From NCBI RefSeq assembly GCF_004362515.1, contig NZ_SNXU01000001.1, forward strand, positions 868,001-932,000: a stretch of DNA of 64,000 nucleotides, read 5' to 3'. Each line of letters begins with the position of its first letter. Positions within the stretch are counted from its first letter, which is position 1. Position numbers and translations under genes: made by a program. Positions 25,409-35,768 of the stretch are shown piece after piece. This DNA comes from Actinokineospora alba. GTDB taxonomy: Bacteria > Actinomycetota > Actinomycetes > Mycobacteriales > Pseudonocardiaceae. A model generated the notes under the pieces. That model worked only from the letters and a program-made list of their open reading frames with translations, ran no database searches and was not told the DNA's origin.

Positions 25409-25894
25409 ATGAAGAACAACCGGATGGCCCTGGCCACGGCGCTGGTGTGCCTCGGTCTCGCGACCGCCGCCTGCAGCGGGGAAACCCCCGCGGAGCAGGC
25501 CCCGTCGAGCTCGAACTCCACCGAGGCGGCTCCCGCCAGCGGCGCGCCCCAGTCGGGTTCCGTGGCGACGGTGGCCACCGGGGCCCCCGCGCCATCGTCG
25601 GTGCCCGCCGCCGAGCCCGAGCCGCCGCTGAGCTACCCCGCGCTGCCCAAGGGCGCACCGAAGGACTTCCCGGTCCCCAGCGGCGCAAAGGTGTCGGCGG
25701 TCGGCGCGGACGGCTCGTTCTCGGTGACCGGGGAGGGCGCGGAGAAGGTCCTGGCCTTCTACCGCAAGGCCCTGCCCGACGCCGGATACAAGATCACCAG
25801 CGATGAGCCGACCGCGGTGGGCTTCGAGGGCGCCGCGGGCAAGGGCAAGGTCGCGGTGGACGGCGACCACGTCACCGTCACGATCAGCAAGTGA
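25409..25894 (+). CDS. Lipoprotein, paralogue of the next gene
   Basis: A 161-residue predicted lipoprotein: basic N-terminus, hydrophobic stretch and lipidation Cys22 in LATAACSG. A Ser/Pro/Ala-rich linker to about residue 82 is followed by a compact domain with DFPVPSGAKV and FYRKALPDAGYKI. The ATG at 25409 is preferred to that at 25394 because a GGAG motif lies 9 bp before it. It shares the folded domain with the following gene, so the pair arose by duplication. The function is unknown. Confidence 0.5.
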   Translation: MKNNRMALATALVCLGLATAACSGETPAEQAPSSSNSTEAAPASGAPQSGSVATVATGAPAPSSVPAAEPEPPLSYPALPKGAPKDFPVPSGAKVSAVGADGSFSVTGEGAEKVLAFYRKALPDAGYKITSDEPTAVGFEGAAGKGKVAVDGDHVTVTISK

Positions 25895-25899
25895 CCTCC

Positions 25900-25930
25900 G
25901 GCCGTGGGCGGGCTCGGCCCGCCCACGGCC
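25900..25930. terminator. Terminator between the paralogous lipoprotein genes
   Basis: Perfect 14-bp arms ggccgtgggcgggc (25900-25913) and gcccgcccacggcc (25917-25930) surround a 3-base loop. Confidence 0.5.
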
Positions 25931-25999
25931 GCTGACCGTTCCCGAGGACGTGCGCGCGGTTCCTGACCCGCGTGCCGATGTCGCACGGAAGGACCTTCC

Positions 26000-26506
26000 A
26001 TGTCACGAGCCCTCGTCGCCGCCGTCGTGGCGGTGATCGGACTCAGCGGCTGCTCCGGCGCCCAGGAGGCGCCGCCCGCGGCAGGCACTTCGGACACGAC
26101 GACCACGGCGGCAGGCACCTCGTCCCCCGCTGTCACCGGTTCCGGAACCGAGACGCCACCGCCACCACCGCCGAATGGCACGCCGGTCACGACCACCTCG
26201 GTCGCGGCCGTGCCACCACCGGGCATGCCCCAGGACTTCCCGGTTCCACCCGGCGGCAAAGTCACCGACGCGAGCCGCGACGGACAGCTGTCGATGCTGG
26301 TCAGCGGCGTGCTGCCGGAGAAGGCACTCGGCTACTACCGGACTTCCCTGCCGCCGGCCGGGTATCAGGTCGTCCGGGAGAACACCTCGCAGCTCAGCGG
26401 CGACGAGGTCGTCAGCATCGACTTCGCGGGCAAGGGCTACACCGTCACGGTGGCGATCGACCAAGGGCAGGTCGACGTCGTCGTGGTCACGATGAAGAAG
26501 GCCTAA
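26000..26506 (+). CDS. Lipoprotein, paralogue of the preceding gene
   Basis: A 168-residue lipoprotein with a clear lipobox LSGC (Cys18), a Thr/Pro linker with six consecutive Pro, and the same C-terminal domain as its neighbour (DFPVPPGGKV and YYRTSLPPAGYQV). A GGAAGG Shine-Dalgarno (25987-25992) lies 7 bp upstream of the ATG. A terminator separates the two, so each probably has its own promoter. The pair interrupts the otherwise conserved deoA-cdd neighbourhood. The function is unknown. Confidence 0.5.
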   Translation: MSRALVAAVVAVIGLSGCSGAQEAPPAAGTSDTTTTAAGTSSPAVTGSGTETPPPPPPNGTPVTTTSVAAVPPPGMPQDFPVPPGGKVTDASRDGQLSMLVSGVLPEKALGYYRTSLPPAGYQVVRENTSQLSGDEVVSIDFAGKGYTVTVAIDQGQVDVVVVTMKKA

Positions 26507-26886
26507 GGCAGCTGGTCCGGCCCGAACGCGTCGGGCAGTACCGCCGACATCGGCGCCGGACCGGCCGGGGTGTCCACCAGGCAGTCCGGTCCGCCGAGTT
26601 CGAAGATGACCTGCCTGCACCGGCCGCACGGCATGAGCAGCTCGCCCGTGCCGCTGCGGCAGGCGACGGCGACCAGCTTGCCGCCGCCGGTCATCAGCAG
26701 TTGCCCGGCCATCGTGCACTCCGCGCACAGGCCGACGCCGTAGGCCGCGTTCTCGACGTTGCAGCCGGTGACGATCCGCCCGTCGTCGACCACCGCCGCC
26801 GCGCCGACCCGCAACCCCGAATAGGGGCAGTAGGCCGACGCGGCGGCGCGGACGGCTTCGGCCCGAAGCGCGTCCCAATCGATCAT
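26503..26886 (-). CDS. cdd: Cytidine deaminase
   Basis: A 127-residue enzyme of the small tetrameric class that converts (deoxy)cytidine to (deoxy)uridine. The zinc site is Cys54 (with catalytic Glu56, CAEC), Cys87 and Cys90 (PCGRC); CNVENAAYG is the substrate loop. It is coupled to the upstream ABC permease gene by an ATGA overlap, so salvage is transcribed with uptake. The longer frame to 27030 is non-homologous. Confidence 0.5.
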   Translation of the reverse strand: MIDWDALRAEAVRAAASAYCPYSGLRVGAAAVVDDGRIVTGCNVENAAYGVGLCAECTMAGQLLMTGGGKLVAVACRSGTGELLMPCGRCRQVIFELGGPDCLVDTPAGPAPMSAVLPDAFGPDQLP

Positions 26887-28142
26887 TTGCCCTCGCCCCT
26901 GCGGTAGACCTCGCCGATGGCGCGCGGGACCCGCAGCCGTTGCGACGCCAGACCCAGGACCAGCAGGGTCACCACGTACGGCGCCGCGCCGACCAGTTCC
27001 GCCGGGACCTGGTCGCTGACGAAGTACCACCAGCCGAACAGCACGCCCAGGGCAGCGGCCACACCGGAGAGCACGCTGTGGCCCGCCCGGAACTGGATCA
27101 CGGCGACGAACATCAGGGCGATTCCCAGCAGCAGCAACAGGGCGTGGACCGCCGTGGAACCGCGCAGCGCGAGGGCGTCGGTGTAGCCGAACAGGCCCGC
27201 GCCGGTGGCGAGCCCGCCGGGCCGCCAGTTGCCGAAGATCATCGCCGCGAGGCCGATGAAGCCGCGGCCACCGGTCTGCCCGTCACGGAACTGACCGGAG
27301 CTGACCGCGAGGAACGCGCCGCCCAGACCGGCGAACGCGCCGGAGGCGACGACCGCGTAGTACTTGTACTTGTAGACGTTGACACCGAGCGATTCCGCCG
27401 CGGTCGGGGCCTCGCCGCAGGAGCGCAGCCGCAGGCCGAACGGCGTGCGCCACAGGACGTAGACGGTGCCGACGATCAGCGCGACCGCCAGCACCGACAG
27501 CAGCGAGACCTCGGTGAGCAGTCCGCGCAGGATTCCGGCGAGGTCGGAGATGAAGAACCATCCCTTTTCCTCGACCCGGCCCAGCGGGTCCGCGATGCCC
27601 GGCACCGATACCTTGGCGGCGTCCTCGACTCGGGGTGACTGCTTCTGCCCGCCACCCGGCGCTTTGGCGAAGTACAGCTTCGACAGGAACAGCGCCGCGG
27701 CAGGCGCCAGCAGGTTGACCGCGACACCGGAGATGATGTGGTCGACACCGAAGGTCACCGTGGCGATCGCGTGCAGCAGACCGCCGATGGCGCCGAGGAG
27801 CAGGCCGAACGCGACACCTGCCCAAGGGCCCCACTGGTAGCCCGCGTACCCGGCGCCGAACGTGCCGAGCACCATCATGCCTTCGAGGCCGATGTTGATC
27901 ACGCCCGCGCGCTCGGACCACAGTCCGGCGAGACCGGCCATGGCCAGGGGCACGGCCGCGGTGATCGCGGCCTGCACGGTGCCCGCCGAGGTCAGGTCGC
28001 GCGCGTCGGCGAGCAGCCGGACCAGCGACAGCAACAGGACCGCACCCACCGCGATGAGGACGTACACCATGGGCGACAAGCGCTTCGAACGCTTGGCGGC
28101 CGGTGCGATCTCCATCCCGACCGTCAACCCGCCGGCGCTCAT
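26883..28142 (-). CDS. Nucleoside ABC transporter permease 2
   Basis: A 419-residue integral membrane protein of the BMP-type nucleoside importer (YufQ/NupQ-like). The conserved LWSERAGVINIGLEGMMVLG segment near residues 74-93 is the family signature, and SLGVNVYKYKYYAVVASGAFAG lies in the second half. About ten hydrophobic helices are visible. It overlaps the partner permease by 4 bp upstream and cdd by 4 bp downstream, so the order is BMP, ATPase, permease 1, permease 2, cdd. Confidence 0.5.
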   Translation of the reverse strand: MSAGGLTVGMEIAPAAKRSKRLSPMVYVLIAVGAVLLLSLVRLLADARDLTSAGTVQAAITAAVPLAMAGLAGLWSERAGVINIGLEGMMVLGTFGAGYAGYQWGPWAGVAFGLLLGAIGGLLHAIATVTFGVDHIISGVAVNLLAPAAALFLSKLYFAKAPGGGQKQSPRVEDAAKVSVPGIADPLGRVEEKGWFFISDLAGILRGLLTEVSLLSVLAVALIVGTVYVLWRTPFGLRLRSCGEAPTAAESLGVNVYKYKYYAVVASGAFAGLGGAFLAVSSGQFRDGQTGGRGFIGLAAMIFGNWRPGGLATGAGLFGYTDALALRGSTAVHALLLLLGIALMFVAVIQFRAGHSVLSGVAAALGVLFGWWYFVSDQVPAELVGAAPYVVTLLVLGLASQRLRVPRAIGEVYRRGEGK

Positions 28143-29257
28143 GACGACACCTCTTCAAGAGTCTTGGTCCGACCCAGGGCACGGCCGACTTCATGTTGTT
28201 CGGCTCGGACCCGGTAGCGCCGGATGAGTTCGTAGGCCACCACGACGGAGAGCACGATGACGCCCTGCATGATCAGGACGATCTCGCGCGGGACGCCTGC
28301 GACGTCGAGCGAGTTCGCGGTGTTGTCGAGGAAACCCCACAGCAGTGCGGCGACGGCCATGCCGACCGGGTGGTTGCGGCCCAGCAGCGCCACCGCGATG
28401 CCGGTGAACCCGATACCGGCGGGGAAGTCGAGTGCGTAGGAGTACGAAGCACCGAGCAGCTGTGGCATCCCGACCAGGCCGGCGACCGCGCCCGAGATGA
28501 GCATCGAGTAGACGACCATCTTCTTGACGCTGACCCCGCTGGCGACCGCCGCCGACTCCGACAGGCCCGTGGTCTTGAGTTCGAAGCCGAAGCGGGTGCG
28601 CGTCAACACGAACCAGTAGAGGAATCCGACCGCGACGGCCAGGAACACCAGGGCGAAGATCTTCGACGTCGACCCGGTGACCACGAGACCGTCGACGCGT
28701 CCGCCCTCGGTGATCGGGCGGGTGCTGATGTTGTTGCTGCCCGGCACGTTCTGCGCCAGGCGCGCCGGGTTGAGCAGGTAGGACACCAGGTAGGTGGCGA
28801 TCGCGTTCAGCATGATCGTCGAGATGACCTCGCTGACCCCGCGGGTCACCTTGAGCAGCGCGGCGAGGCCCGACCACGCGGCGCCGACCAGCATGGCGGC
28901 GAGGATCGTCATCGTGATCCGCAGGAACGACGGCAGGCTGTCCATGAAGGCCGCGCCCGCGAGGGTCGCCGACAGCATCGCGGCGAGCCGGTACTGCCCG
29001 TCGACGCCGATGTTGAACAGCTTCATCTTGAAGCCGACCGCGACCGCGACCGCGGCGAGGTAGTACGTGGTCGCGGTGTTGAGCGAGTTGACCAGCGTCC
29101 GCGGCCGCTGCGCGGCGGCCGACATGGCGTCGACCGTCTCGATCGGCGAGTGGTCGGTGACCATGAGGATGAACGCACAGATCAGCGCGGAAAAGACCAG
29201 TGCGCCCAGTGGCGCGGCCAGTCCCAGCACGATCGCGCGGGCGGAGAACCTGCCCAT
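28139..29257 (-). CDS. Nucleoside ABC transporter permease 1
   Basis: A 372-residue membrane permease (YufP/NupP-like). The segment FKMKLFNIGVDGQYRLAAML near residue 77 and GVSEVISTIMLNAIATYLV are characteristic. Some ten transmembrane helices are apparent. It forms the heterodimeric channel with permease 2. Its start overlaps the last base of the ATPase gene and its stop overlaps the next start. Confidence 0.5.
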   Translation of the reverse strand: MGRFSARAIVLGLAAPLGALVFSALICAFILMVTDHSPIETVDAMSAAAQRPRTLVNSLNTATTYYLAAVAVAVGFKMKLFNIGVDGQYRLAAMLSATLAGAAFMDSLPSFLRITMTILAAMLVGAAWSGLAALLKVTRGVSEVISTIMLNAIATYLVSYLLNPARLAQNVPGSNNISTRPITEGGRVDGLVVTGSTSKIFALVFLAVAVGFLYWFVLTRTRFGFELKTTGLSESAAVASGVSVKKMVVYSMLISGAVAGLVGMPQLLGASYSYALDFPAGIGFTGIAVALLGRNHPVGMAVAALLWGFLDNTANSLDVAGVPREIVLIMQGVIVLSVVVAYELIRRYRVRAEQHEVGRALGRTKTLEEVSS

Positions 29258-30801
29258 CAGCCTTCCCTCCCAGCGCCGGTCATCGCGGAGCCGAGTTCCT
29301 CCGGCGTGACGGTGGCCGGGTCGTAGTGGGCGACGATCGCGCCGCGAAGGATCACCGCCAGGGTGTCGGACATGCCGATCAGCTCGTCGAGGTCGGCGGA
29401 GATCAGCAGCACAGCGAGTTGCTCGGCGCGGGCCCTGCGGACGTGGTCCCAGATCGCGGCCTGCGCTCCGACGTCGACACCGCGGGTCGGGTGCGAGGCG
29501 ATCAGGACGTCCGGCTTACTGCTCATCTCACGGCCGACGATGAGTTTCTGCTGGTTTCCGCCGGACAGCGCCGAGGCGTTCACGTCGATGCTCGGCGTGC
29601 GGACGTCGTACTCCTCGACGATCCGCTGGGTGTCGGCGCGCGCGCCGCGCCGGTCGAGCAGGAGACCACGCGCGTTGGGCTTGCGGGTCTGGTGGCCGAG
29701 GATGCGGTTCTCCCACAGGGTCGCCTCCAACAGCACCCCCTGTCGATGGCGGTCCTCCGGGATGTAGCCCATCCCGGACTCGCGGCGGTGCTTGGTGGAC
29801 ATGCGGGTGATGTCCTTGCCCGCGAGGTGCACGGTGCCGGAGGCGGGCTCGCGGATGCCCATCAGCGTCTCGACCAGCTCGGCCTGCCCGTTGCCCTCGA
29901 CGCCGGCGATGCCCAGGACCTCACCGGCGTGGATGGTGAAGGAGACGTTGTCGAGCAGCTTGCGGCCGTCGGCGCTGGTCACGGTGAGTCCGCGGGCCTC
30001 CAGCACCGGCCGGTCGGTCACAGTGGACTCGCGCAGCTCCGGGACGGGCAGCGCGCTGCCGACCATCAGCTCGGCGAGCTTGCGGGCGGTGACGTCCTTG
30101 GGCAGCACGCTGGCCACGGTGGTGCCGCGGCGCATGACGGTGATCTCGTCGGCGACGGAGAGCACCTCGTCGAGCTTGTGCGAGATGAACAGGATCGTCA
30201 GGCCCTCGGCCTTGAGCTCGCGCAGGTTGCCGAACAGCTCGTCGACCTCCTGCGGGACCAGCACGGCCGTCGGCTCGTCGAGGATCAGGGTGCGGGCGCC
30301 GCGGTAGAGGACCTTGAGGATCTCGACCCGCTGACGGGCGCCGACACCGAGGTCGTCGACCAGGTCGTCGGGGTCGATGTTGAGCCCGTAGTTGTCGGAG
30401 ATCTCGCGGATGCGGCGGCGGGCGGTGTCGAAGTCCAACCCGGGCCCGGAGCGCGGCTCGTTGCCGAGGACCACGTTCTCCAGCACGGTGAGGTTGTCGG
30501 CCAGCATGAAGTGCTGGTGCACCATGCCGATGCCCGCCTTGATGGCGTCCGCCGGAGAGGTGAAGGCGACCGGCTGTCCGCCCACGAAGATTGTGCCCTC
30601 ATCGGGGCGTTGCATCCCGTAGAGGATCTTCATCAGGGTGGATTTCCCGGCGCCGTTCTCGCCGACGAGGGCGTGCACGGTGCCCGGCTGGACGGCGATG
30701 TTCACGTCCGAGTTGGCGATCACGCCGGGGAAGCGCTTGGTGATTCCGGTCAGCTCAACGGCGGGGTGTCCGCCTGGCTCGCCGGTGTCCTGTGTGGCCA
30801 C
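29257..30801 (-). CDS. Nucleoside ABC transporter ATP-binding protein (duplicated domain)
   Basis: A 514-residue cytosolic ATPase with two ABC domains, as in YufO/NupO and RbsA-type importers. The first domain has Walker A GENGAGKST (about residue 51) and Walker B LILDEPTAVL. The second has a degenerate Walker A (GVEGNGQAE), signature LSGGNQQK and the tail SHPTRGVDVGAQ. The first-domain signature is replaced by LGVGARQR. It powers nucleoside import together with the two permeases and the BMP lipoprotein. A hairpin lies between it and the lipoprotein gene. Confidence 0.5.
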   Translation of the reverse strand: MATQDTGEPGGHPAVELTGITKRFPGVIANSDVNIAVQPGTVHALVGENGAGKSTLMKILYGMQRPDEGTIFVGGQPVAFTSPADAIKAGIGMVHQHFMLADNLTVLENVVLGNEPRSGPGLDFDTARRRIREISDNYGLNIDPDDLVDDLGVGARQRVEILKVLYRGARTLILDEPTAVLVPQEVDELFGNLRELKAEGLTILFISHKLDEVLSVADEITVMRRGTTVASVLPKDVTARKLAELMVGSALPVPELRESTVTDRPVLEARGLTVTSADGRKLLDNVSFTIHAGEVLGIAGVEGNGQAELVETLMGIREPASGTVHLAGKDITRMSTKHRRESGMGYIPEDRHRQGVLLEATLWENRILGHQTRKPNARGLLLDRRGARADTQRIVEEYDVRTPSIDVNASALSGGNQQKLIVGREMSSKPDVLIASHPTRGVDVGAQAAIWDHVRRARAEQLAVLLISADLDELIGMSDTLAVILRGAIVAHYDPATVTPEELGSAMTGAGREG

Positions 30802-30843
30802 GGTCGATTCCTTGTCGATCGAGGTGATTCACGTGGAGTGCCG

Positions 30844-30885
30844 ACGGGCCCGGAAGCCGCGTGTGTCGCGGTCTCCCGGGCCCGT
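30844..30885 (-). terminator. Intra-operon stem-loop after the BMP gene
   Basis: Arms acgggcccgg (30844-30853) and ccgggcccgt (30876-30885) enclose an inner stem ccgcg/cgcgg (30857-30861, 30867-30871). It sits 18 bp past the binding-protein stop and before the ATPase. Such attenuators usually give more binding protein than transporter. Confidence 0.5.
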
Positions 30886-30903
30886 GGCACGGCCCTTTCC
30901 GGC

Positions 30904-31965
30904 TTACTTGGTCGCCGGAACCTTGATCTCGCCCGAGATGATCTTCTGCTTGTACTCGTCGAGCTTGGCCTTGATGTCATCGACCTTGCCACCGCTGGTG
31001 GAGTAGTCGATGCCACCGGCCTTCAGGTCGTAGACCTTCTTGCCCGACTTGAACGCGTTGTCGTTGACCGACTTGACGAAGTCGAACACCGCGACGTCGA
31101 CCTGCTTGACCATCGAGGTGATGATCACGTCCTTGACGTCGGCGAGCGACGGCAGGTTGTACTGGTCGGAGTCGACACCGATGCCCAGCTTGCCCTTGGC
31201 CTTGGCGGCCTTGAACGCGCCGTTGCCGGAGCCGCCCGCGGCGGCGTAGACCACGTCGACACCGGCGTCGAACATGCCGTTGGCGGCGGTCTCACCCTTG
31301 GCGGGGTCGTTGAAGCCGGTGAAGTCCGGCGGCTGGGTCAGGTACTTGGCGTCCACAGTGGCGTCCGGCTTGACGGCCTTGACGCCCGCGGTGAAGCCCG
31401 CCTCGAACTTCTGGATCAGCGGGACGTTGACGCCGCCGATGAAGCCGACCTTGCCGGTCGTGCTCTTCATGGCCGCGGCCGCGCCGACGAGGAACGAGCC
31501 CTCGTGCTCGGCGAACACCAGGTTCGCCACGTTGGCGGCCTCAGGGGCCTCGCTGTCGATGATGGCGAACTTGACCTCGGGGAAAGTCGGCGCGACCTTC
31601 TTCACAGCGCCCTCGTAGGCGAAGCCGATGGCCAGGATGGTGTTGTAGCCACCCTCGGCGAGCTGGATCAGCCGGTCTTCCTTCTGCGCGTCGGTCTCGC
31701 CCGCGGCGGCTTCGAGTTCCTTGACCTCGATGCCGAGTTCGGCCTTGGCCTTGTCCAGGCCACGCGCCGCCGAGTCGTTGAACGACTGGTCACCGCGGCC
31801 ACCGATGTCGTAGGCCAGTCCGACCTTGACGTTCGAGGCCTTCGGGGCGGTGCCACTGGTGGTATCACCGCCGGTGCCTGGCGTTGTCTCCGAGCCGCAC
31901 GCGGCCAGGCCCAGGCCCAGCGCGAGCAGCCCCGCGGCGAGACGAATTCCTCGCATTCGACGCAA
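30904..31965 (-). CDS. BMP-family nucleoside-binding lipoprotein
   Basis: A 353-residue substrate-binding lipoprotein (PnrA/BmpA-like) with lipobox GLAACG. VGLAYDIGGRGDQSFNDSAARG is the typical opening of the ligand domain (split here by the Gly-rich loop), and GIGVDSDQYNLP lies in the hinge region. It captures nucleosides outside the membrane for the ABC transporter. The start is set at a TTG (31965) because AGGAG lies 6 bp before it; an ATG three codons downstream is the alternative. The gene is divergent from sdhC. Confidence 0.5.
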   Translation of the reverse strand: MRRMRGIRLAAGLLALGLGLAACGSETTPGTGGDTTSGTAPKASNVKVGLAYDIGGRGDQSFNDSAARGLDKAKAELGIEVKELEAAAGETDAQKEDRLIQLAEGGYNTILAIGFAYEGAVKKVAPTFPEVKFAIIDSEAPEAANVANLVFAEHEGSFLVGAAAAMKSTTGKVGFIGGVNVPLIQKFEAGFTAGVKAVKPDATVDAKYLTQPPDFTGFNDPAKGETAANGMFDAGVDVVYAAAGGSGNGAFKAAKAKGKLGIGVDSDQYNLPSLADVKDVIITSMVKQVDVAVFDFVKSVNDNAFKSGKKVYDLKAGGIDYSTSGGKVDDIKAKLDEYKQKIISGEIKVPATK

Positions 31966-32328
31966 GGCTTTCTCCTTCCCAGACGGTCGCGCCCGGGATG
32001 GCCGGATCGCGATGACTATTCGCAGGACCGTACTCCGCGGTAAGGCGCTCGCGACCCAAGCGCGCTCGCCGTGACCCAATCGTTTGTCTTAACTGTGAAC
32101 GATCACGCACAGTGATAGGGGTTCCACACTGCGCGTGCGGATACGGGCTCCCTCACGACACCCGGGCGGCCCTTGTGCGTTCCGGCGGCCGTGTCTCGTC
32201 TGTCACAGAGAGCGTTCGCGGGTTGGGTGTGCTCCGCGATCCGGGTCTAGCATCCGGTTAGTCAAGGCCCGTTCGGTGTGGACTTCCAGCGAACGGAGTC
32301 CCATCAGCGACGCTGGAGGCCGTCAACC
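31966..32328. promoter_or_regulatory. Divergent promoter region of the nucleoside importer and sdhCDAB
   Basis: This 363-bp gap holds no gene. Towards sdhC, a TTGGGT -35-like (32223-32228) and a TAGCAT -10 hexamer (32248-32253) with 19-bp spacing would give a leader of about 70 bases. For the importer side no clear hexamer pair is seen. Around 32092-32120 the words tgtgaacgatcacg and cacagtga form partial inverted repeats that could bind a regulator; this is weak. Confidence 0.5.
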
Positions 32329-32760
32329 GTGTCCGACTCGGCCAGCGCCACCGCAACGGTGGCTGCGCGCGGATCCCGGCGCACCGGGACGCTCTACCGG
32401 GGAGACCCGGGGATGTGGTCTTGGGTCGCACACCGGATCACCGGGGTGCTCACCTTCTTCTTCCTCTTCGCGCACGTGCTCGACACCGCCCTCGTGCGGG
32501 TGTCGCCCAACGCGTACGACGAGATCATCGAGACGTACAAGACCCCGATCGTCAACCTCATCGAGGTCGGCCTCGTGGGCGCGGTGCTCTACCACGCGCT
32601 CAACGGCATCCGGGTCATGCTCGTCGACTTCTGGGAGAAGGGCGCCCGCTACCAGAAGCAGATGCTGTGGACGATCCTCGGCGTCTGGGTGCTCGTGATG
32701 ATTCCCGGGACGTACTTCATGTTGGTGCGCACGGTGACCGAGATGTTCGGGGGGCACTAG
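32329..32760 (+). CDS. sdhC: Succinate dehydrogenase cytochrome b556 subunit
   Basis: A 143-residue membrane anchor with three transmembrane helices. LYRGDPGMWSWVAHRITGV is the conserved quinone-site entry (Ser and Arg), and His residues in FAHVLD and YHALNGIR are candidate haem ligands. The GTG at 32329 is chosen with GGAGG 9 bp upstream. It is the first gene of sdhCDAB and anchors the complex that oxidises succinate and passes electrons to menaquinone. Confidence 0.5.
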   Translation: MSDSASATATVAARGSRRTGTLYRGDPGMWSWVAHRITGVLTFFFLFAHVLDTALVRVSPNAYDEIIETYKTPIVNLIEVGLVGAVLYHALNGIRVMLVDFWEKGARYQKQMLWTILGVWVLVMIPGTYFMLVRTVTEMFGGH

Positions 32761-32762
32761 CC

Positions 32763-33173
32763 ATGACGCTCGCACTGGACAAGCCCCGGTCGCCGCGGCG
32801 CCCGGCCGCCCGTCGCAGCAACTTCGAGATGATCAGCTGGCTGTTCATGCGGATCTCCGGCATGGCGCTGGTGGTCCTGGTGCTCGGCCACCTGTTCATC
32901 ATGAACATCCTCGACGACGGCGTGCACCGCATCAACTTCGCCTTCGTCGCAGGCCGCTGGTCGAGCCCCTTCTGGCAGTTCTGGGACCTGTCGATGCTGT
33001 GGCTCGCCGAGATCCACGGCGGCAACGGCCTGCGCACGGTCATCAACGACTACGCGCGCAAGGACAGCACCCGTTTCTGGCTGAAGATGATGCTCTACGT
33101 GTCGATGGTGCTGATCCTGGCGCTGGGCTCGTACGTGATCTTCACCTTCGACCCGGACATCAGCGCCAACTAG
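32763..33173 (+). CDS. sdhD: Succinate dehydrogenase hydrophobic membrane anchor
   Basis: A 136-residue protein with three transmembrane helices. LFMRISGMALVVLVLGHLFIM carries the conserved Arg-Ser region and a His, and AEIHGGNGLRTVINDY the second His and quinone-side residues. It begins 2 bp after sdhC and pairs with it to hold haem b. Together the two subunits match the two-subunit anchor of actinobacterial Sdh2-type enzymes. Confidence 0.5.
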   Translation: MTLALDKPRSPRRPAARRSNFEMISWLFMRISGMALVVLVLGHLFIMNILDDGVHRINFAFVAGRWSSPFWQFWDLSMLWLAEIHGGNGLRTVINDYARKDSTRFWLKMMLYVSMVLILALGSYVIFTFDPDISAN

Positions 33174-33187
33174 AACTGGACTTCTTC

Positions 33188-34938
<1,751 letters not shown>

Positions 34939-34939
<1 letters not shown>

Positions 34940-35721
34940 TGACCGCCGCAACTGTTGCTGAATCGGCAGGCGCCCGGGGCGACCAGCCGCCGGTGCCCGA
35001 GGGTGCCGTCACCATCACGGTGAAGATCCTGCGCTTCAACCCGGAGATCGATTCCGAGCCGCGCTGGGAGACCTTCGGCGTCCCCGCGCTGCCCACCGAC
35101 CGGGTGCTGAACCTGCTGCACTACATCAAGTGGTACTTCGACGGGACCCTCACGTTCCGCCGGTCCTGCGCCCACGGCATCTGCGGCTCCGACGCCATGC
35201 AGATCAACGGCGTCAACCGGTTGGCGTGCAAGGTGCTGGTCAAGGACCTGATGGCGGCCAAGGGGAAGCAGACCACCATCACGGTGGCCCCGATCAAGGG
35301 CCTCCCGGTCCACAAGGACCTGCTCGTCGACATGGAACCGTTCATGGAGGCGTTCAAGGCGGTCAAGCCGTTCCTGATCACCTACGGGAACGAGCCGACC
35401 CGCGAGCGCATCCAGTCGGCCGCGGACCGCGAGCGCTTCGACGACACCACCAAGTGCATCCTGTGTGCTTGCTGCACGACGTCGTGCCCGGTGTTCTGGA
35501 ACGAGGGCTCGTACTTCGGCCCGGCGGCGATCGTCAACGCCCACCGCTTCATCTTCGACTCACGTGACGAGGGTGCCCAGGAGCGCCTGGACATCCTGAA
35601 CGACGCGGAGGGCGTGTGGCGTTGCCGCACGACCTTCAACTGCACGGACGCGTGCCCGCGTGGCATCCAGGTCACCAAGGCGATCCAGGAAGTCAAGCGG
35701 GCGCTGCTGTTCCGGCGCTGA
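34939..35721 (+). CDS. sdhB: Succinate dehydrogenase iron-sulfur subunit
   Basis: A 260-residue electron-transfer subunit. The [2Fe-2S] cluster ligands are in CAHGICGSDA with a later Cys in NRLACKVLV. The [4Fe-4S] and [3Fe-4S] ligands are in CILCACCTTSCPVF and CRTTFNCTDACPRG. It links the flavin to the quinone in SdhCD. The operon ends 12 bp later at a strong terminator. Confidence 0.5.
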
Positions 35722-35733
35722 TTGCGCGACGTT

Positions 35734-35768
35734 GATGAGGGGCCGCCGATTTTCGGCGGCCCCTCATC
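35734..35768 (+). terminator. Terminator of the sdh operon
   Basis: Perfect 16-bp arms gatgaggggccgccga (35734-35749) and tcggcggcccctcatc (35753-35768) with a TTT loop. Confidence 0.5.

Noticed and set aside
29200..32043. 947-codon plus-strand open frame across the ABC transporter genes
   Set aside because: Covers several well-defined minus-strand genes; no domain motif and shadow-frame composition.
32092..32120. CRP-type site upstream of sdhC
   Set aside because: The half-sites TGTGA and TCACG are only 4 bp apart instead of 6, so the match is not convincing.
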